From JAPWJZ01 sp964575605 (GTDB lineage Bacteria > Pseudomonadota > Alphaproteobacteria > Micavibrionales > UBA2020), in contig CAZNRN010000004.1 of assembly GCA_964575605.1 (NCBI GenBank), forward strand, positions 62,001-126,000: a stretch of 64,000 bases of DNA. Direction: 5' to 3'. This document shows, one piece after another, positions 61,368 through 64,000 of the stretch. The position numbers were made by a program, and so were the translations under genes. The number at the start of each line of letters is the position of its first letter. Within the stretch, counting starts at the first letter, position 1. Below the pieces are notes generated by a model that did no database searches, was not told the DNA's origin, and was given only the letters and a program-made list of their open reading frames with translations.

Positions 61368-62015
61368 TTACGGCTTGAACGCAGGCGCCTTGAGCTTCGC
61401 GCTCGCGCTGTCCCAGTTGGCCAGCTTGTCGACGAAGACTTTCAGGAAGTCGGCGCGCTTGTTCTGGTAGTCGAGGTAATAGGCGTGTTCCCAGACGTCG
61501 CAGACCAGCAGGGGCTTCTTGCCGTCGGTGAGGGGCGTTTCGGCGTTGCCGGTCTTGACGATTTCCAGCTTGCCGGATTTGTCTTCGACCAGCCAGACCC
61601 AGCCCGAGCCGAACTGGCCGAGGCCTGCGGCGACGAACTGTTCCTTGAACTTGTCAACGCTGCCGAAATCCTTGTTGATTTTGTCGAGCAGGTCGCCGGT
61701 GGGAGCGCCGCCGCCGTTCGGGGTCATGCTCTCCCAGAACAGGTTGTGGTTATAGATCTGGGCGACGTTGTTGAAGAGGGGGCCGAGGCCTTTTTGCTTG
61801 GCGCCGATGATCGCTTCTTCCAGCGACTTGCCTTCGAGGCCGCTGCCGACGACGAGTTCATTTGCCTTGTCGACATAGGCCTTGTGGTGCTTGTCGTAGT
61901 GGTAATCGAGCGTCTTCGACGAATAATGCGGCTCGAGCGCGTTTTTCGGCCAGGGCAGTGCGGGCAGCGTGAACTGGGGCGCGCCGGATGCCGGCTTGGG
62001 TTGCGGGTTGGTCAT
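61368..62015 (-). CDS. sodB: Superoxide dismutase, iron type
   Basis: This enzyme converts superoxide to oxygen and hydrogen peroxide. The 215-residue protein has metal ligands in YHYDKHHKAYVD, NHNLFWESM, and DVWEHAYYLDY. The Gln in FNNVAQIYNH and the Ala in GNAETPL fit the iron type, not the manganese type, when compared with E. coli SodB. The N-terminal extension (MTNPQPKPASGAPQF) is slightly long but not a signal peptide. Confidence 0.94.
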   Translation of the reverse strand: MTNPQPKPASGAPQFTLPALPWPKNALEPHYSSKTLDYHYDKHHKAYVDKANELVVGSGLEGKSLEEAIIGAKQKGLGPLFNNVAQIYNHNLFWESMTPNGGGAPTGDLLDKINKDFGSVDKFKEQFVAAGLGQFGSGWVWLVEDKSGKLEIVKTGNAETPLTDGKKPLLVCDVWEHAYYLDYQNKRADFLKVFVDKLANWDSASAKLKAPAFKP

Positions 62016-62223
62016 GGTGAAACCTCCTGAATGACGGTGAAATTTGCGCCTTCAAAGATAGACCATGGAGAGCGTTTGGCAACCCGCTTTATATTCTTCC
62101 ATAAAGGGAACAAAACGCGGAAATACATGCATATTTGGCGCCTAATGAAGGGGGATTTACCCTGTTAACTTCCCATAAACTAAGTATTGCTATTATATGT
62201 GCAGCATTCAAAAGGGGCGAAGC

Positions 62224-62904
62224 ATGGCCAAAAATACCTCGCAGATGTTCGTGGCGGCAGCGGATCCGGATAACAAACGCATACTCGACGGTATCCGCGC
62301 GCCCCAAGACGAATTCCACATCCATTTCTTTGTCGCGCAACGGTCAAAACAGGTGGCCGAACTGCTGCTGCAGCTTGCGACCTCGGGCGAGGGCGATGTG
62401 GCGGTGGACTTCCTTGCGGGTGATGCGAAACGTTTCGATACCCTGACGAACAAGGGCCAGCTGGACACGCTTATGAAGGTGATCGAGGCGCTTGAGCCCG
62501 CGCAACAGCTGAAAATCCTGAAAGCGACTGAAAATGAATTATACGGCTCGCCCAATGCGACCGTGCTGCAAAATATTATCAGCGACCGCGACCCCGCACG
62601 CGGCAGCGCGCTGACCAAACGCCTCGCCGATGTCGTCCTGAAATTCGATGACCAGCAGCGCATACAATTGCTGGCCGCGCCCATGGCGGTGTGGTGGATG
62701 TCGTCTTACGATAAAGTCCCGCTGTTGTGCGAAATGGTCGAACCTTTGTCGACACAGCAGCGCGAACGCATATTGAACAGCAGCAAGGATGTGGGCAGGG
62801 CGCTGAGCATGGCCTGCGACGAAGGCATCAACCAGTTGTTCAAGGACTGCAAACGCACCGTCGGCCGCCACAAAGGGATGGGCGTGCCGAACTACGGCGT
62901 ATAA
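62224..62904 (+). CDS. Hypothetical protein
   Basis: This is a 226-residue soluble protein starting MAKNTSQMFVAAADPDNKRI. It looks all-helical with repeating segments: LDTLMKVIEALEPAQQLKIL, LAAPMAVWWMSSYDKVPLL and LSTQQRERILNSSKDVGRAL. No family was recognised. It is convergent with the lipoprotein gene at 62908. The start at 62224 is preferred over 62197 because of a GGGGCGAAG site. Confidence 0.6.
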   Translation: MAKNTSQMFVAAADPDNKRILDGIRAPQDEFHIHFFVAQRSKQVAELLLQLATSGEGDVAVDFLAGDAKRFDTLTNKGQLDTLMKVIEALEPAQQLKILKATENELYGSPNATVLQNIISDRDPARGSALTKRLADVVLKFDDQQRIQLLAAPMAVWWMSSYDKVPLLCEMVEPLSTQQRERILNSSKDVGRALSMACDEGINQLFKDCKRTVGRHKGMGVPNYGV

Positions 62905-62907
62905 ACC

Positions 62908-63306
62908 TTATTTATTGAGATTCTTCCTGTCTTCTTCCGAAGAGAACCAGCCTTGGCGCTGGTAAGGCAGCGTGATGCCCGTGCCGAGGTCGTAGATCTG
63001 GCCCGGCCGCAGCATCGTGGTGTTGATGCGGTTCAGGCATTTGTCGACCCACTGGATGCGGATTTTGTCGGGCGAGGCGTCTAACGAGAAAATTTCTTCC
63101 GGCCATTTGTTGCCCTTGCCGGGGGAGAGGCGCTTGTCGTTCAGCCAGACCGTCCAATGTTCGGCGTCTTTATATTCGATTTTCGTCAGCGTCAGGCTGC
63201 GCGGCGATTTGCAGGTGCCGGATTTGTAACGCGCGTCTTCCGGCAGTTGCGCGCAGGCGGCGACAAACAGCAGCGGCAGCGCATAAAGAATGTTGGCGAT
63301 TTTCAT
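62908..63306 (-). CDS. Small lipoprotein
   Basis: This is a 132-residue protein starting MKIANILYALPLLFVAACAQ, with lipobox VAAC at about residues 15-18. The mature part contains LTKIEYKDAEHWTVWLNDKR and two further cysteines. Family unknown. Its ribosome-binding site (GGAGG at 63318-63314) is partly inside a hairpin, and the upstream REP doublet starts 48 bases away. Confidence 0.6.
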   Translation of the reverse strand: MKIANILYALPLLFVAACAQLPEDARYKSGTCKSPRSLTLTKIEYKDAEHWTVWLNDKRLSPGKGNKWPEEIFSLDASPDKIRIQWVDKCLNRINTTMLRPGQIYDLGTGITLPYQRQGWFSSEEDRKNLNK

Positions 63307-63313
63307 GTTCAGG

Positions 63314-63333
63314 CCTCCCCCAAGGCTTGGGGG
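63314..63333 (-). promoter_or_regulatory. Hairpin overlapping the lipoprotein ribosome-binding site
   Basis: On the minus strand, CCCCCAA (63333-63327) can pair with TTGGGGG (63323-63317) around a 3-base loop. The 3' arm overlaps GGAGG (63318-63314), which lies 7 bases before the start codon. Folding could limit ribosome access, so translation may be structure-controlled. Confidence 0.4.
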
Positions 63334-63353
63334 TATTATGCCATGCCTCCGCC

Positions 63354-63451
63354 TTGTCATGCCAGCGAAAGCTGGCATCTCCCGCGCTTGCCGCGGTTTT
63401 ATAAAAGCATGCCTGCGGCCTGCGAGATTCCGGCTTTCGCCGGAATGACAA
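63354..63451. repeat. REP-like doublet
   Basis: Two inverted palindromic units: TTGTCATGCCAGCGAAAGCT (63354) and its near-complement ending CGGAATGACAA (63451). Each unit has a stem of the type CCGGCGAAAGCCGG followed by ATCTC. They face each other about 40 bases apart, as REP pairs linked to TnpA-REP (RAYT) transposases do. The same core occurs in the inverted repeats of the 46183-46891 cassette. Confidence 0.75.
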
Positions 63452-63460
63452 TCATCTAAA

Positions 63461-64000
63461 TTAATAATCCGTCACTTCCGGATGCGTCTTTTGCCATGCG
63501 TCCAGGCGTTTATAGAGGTCGCCATCGGGCTCGATATCGCCATGGCCGAGCGCGTGCCAGAACAGGGCTTCTTTCTTATCCTTGTCCACGCCGCATTTGC
63601 CGGTTTCATAACATTGTTCCAGCTGGAAGATGGCGGGGCGGTAGCCCTGCGCCGCGGCTTCCTGCAACCAGCGCAGGGCGGTTTTCAGGTTCTGCCCCGT
63701 TTCAATGTTGTGGACGGCCAGCATGTAGCGCGTCACCTTGTCGCCGTTTTCGGCGAACTGGAAGGTATCGGGCGAATTGACGTCGAGCGGGTTGATCATC
63801 TGCCCCGCGATTTTCACGTCGGGCGTGCCCGTGATAGTATAGGCAGTGCCCCAAGGCATAGCCAGCGCCAGCAATGCGCCGGGTTTCAATTCCAGCGGGC
63901 CGCAGGTAACGGGGCGGGTATCGGGTTTCTCCTGCGGCGTTTTGCCGACATGTTCCAGCAGTTCGTCGGCCGAGGATGAATTGTCGATTTTCTGTTTCAG
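63461..64000 (-). CDS. Sel1-like repeat protein, 5' end missing
   Basis: The frame remains open to the edge of the window, so the N-terminus lies outside. The visible 179 residues contain VTCGPLELKPGALLALAM and a short Sel1-like segment (ALRWLQEAAAQGYRPAIFQL followed by CYETGKCGVDKDKKEALFWHA). This suggests a periplasmic or cytoplasmic protein-binding module. A start at 63889 would give a 142-residue product but cuts a continuous frame. Confidence 0.6.
   Translation of the reverse strand: MKQKIDNSSSADELLEHVGKTPQEKPDTRPVTCGPLELKPGALLALAMPWGTAYTITGTPDVKIAGQMINPLDVNSPDTFQFAENGDKVTRYMLAVHNIETGQNLKTALRWLQEAAAQGYRPAIFQLEQCYETGKCGVDKDKKEALFWHALGHGDIEPDGDLYKRLDAWQKTHPEVTDY

Overview
The window is a chromosomal segment of an alphaproteobacterium with moderately high GC. 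The evidence is the gene content and order: a nuoI-J-K-L-M-N run followed by birA, RNase J, a DUF1467 protein, proS, lolC, lolD and dnaE; a yajC-secD-secF-DUF498 cluster; the TIGR01365-like serC type; and an NDUFAF6-like protein. An early-branching or predatory/host-associated lineage (Micavibrio-like) is possible from the ankyrin, Sel1 and many orphan proteins, but the sequence alone does not settle this. No rRNA, tRNA, CRISPR array, prophage or transposase was seen.

Layout. 1-6300: end of the respiratory complex I operon (nuoI partial to nuoN). 6302-12894: birA, rnj, two small membrane/secreted proteins, an archaeal/eukaryal-type prolyl-tRNA synthetase, and the LolCD lipoprotein exporter, packed with tiny gaps or overlaps. 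13658-17146: dnaE. 17150-19300: a secreted repeat protein and an orphan. 19529-22972: eno, a pyruvate kinase lacking its C-terminal domain, and an orphan. 22979-24368: minus-strand small genes including an Rrf2 regulator with a cysteine cluster and a Sel1 protein. 24369-24949: no protein gene, but a promoter and a structured RNA candidate with 6S-like features. 24950-30318: a secreted protein plus NDUFAF6-like protein, a DUF808 membrane protein, an esterase, an ArsR-SRPBCC pair with a clear operator, and two orphans. 30315-37159: ABC exporter, hybrid histidine kinase convergent with a FIST (NosP-like) protein, and trmFO.

37394-45527: mostly orphan genes. It contains an L,D-transpeptidase followed by three tandem paralogues with HExxH motifs, a degenerate GGDEF protein between two paralogous membrane proteins, and serA. 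46183-46891: a 709-bp AT-rich cassette with 61-bp imperfect terminal inverted repeats built on a REP-like palindrome and carrying a Rap1a/Tai-like lipoprotein gene. 46895-57241: a phosphodiesterase, serC, an M48 protease, serB, a MICAL-like flavoprotein with two ankyrin proteins, and the ydbH-ynbE-ydbL envelope lipid-transport operon. 57379-64000: yajC-secD-secF, the NDUFAF3-like DUF498 protein, an envelope protein, sodB, orphans, a REP doublet and a truncated Sel1-type gene.

Themes. Complex I genes and homologues of two mitochondrial complex I assembly factors (NDUFAF3, NDUFAF6) occur in the same 64 kb. All three serine-biosynthesis genes (serA, serC, serB) lie within about 7.5 kb but on different transcripts. 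Envelope biogenesis is heavily represented (Lol, SecDF, YdbH, L,D-transpeptidase). The strongest candidates for something undescribed are the REP-flanked immunity-like cassette, the triple HExxH/L,D-transpeptidase operon, and the structured RNA at about 24.46-24.65 kb.
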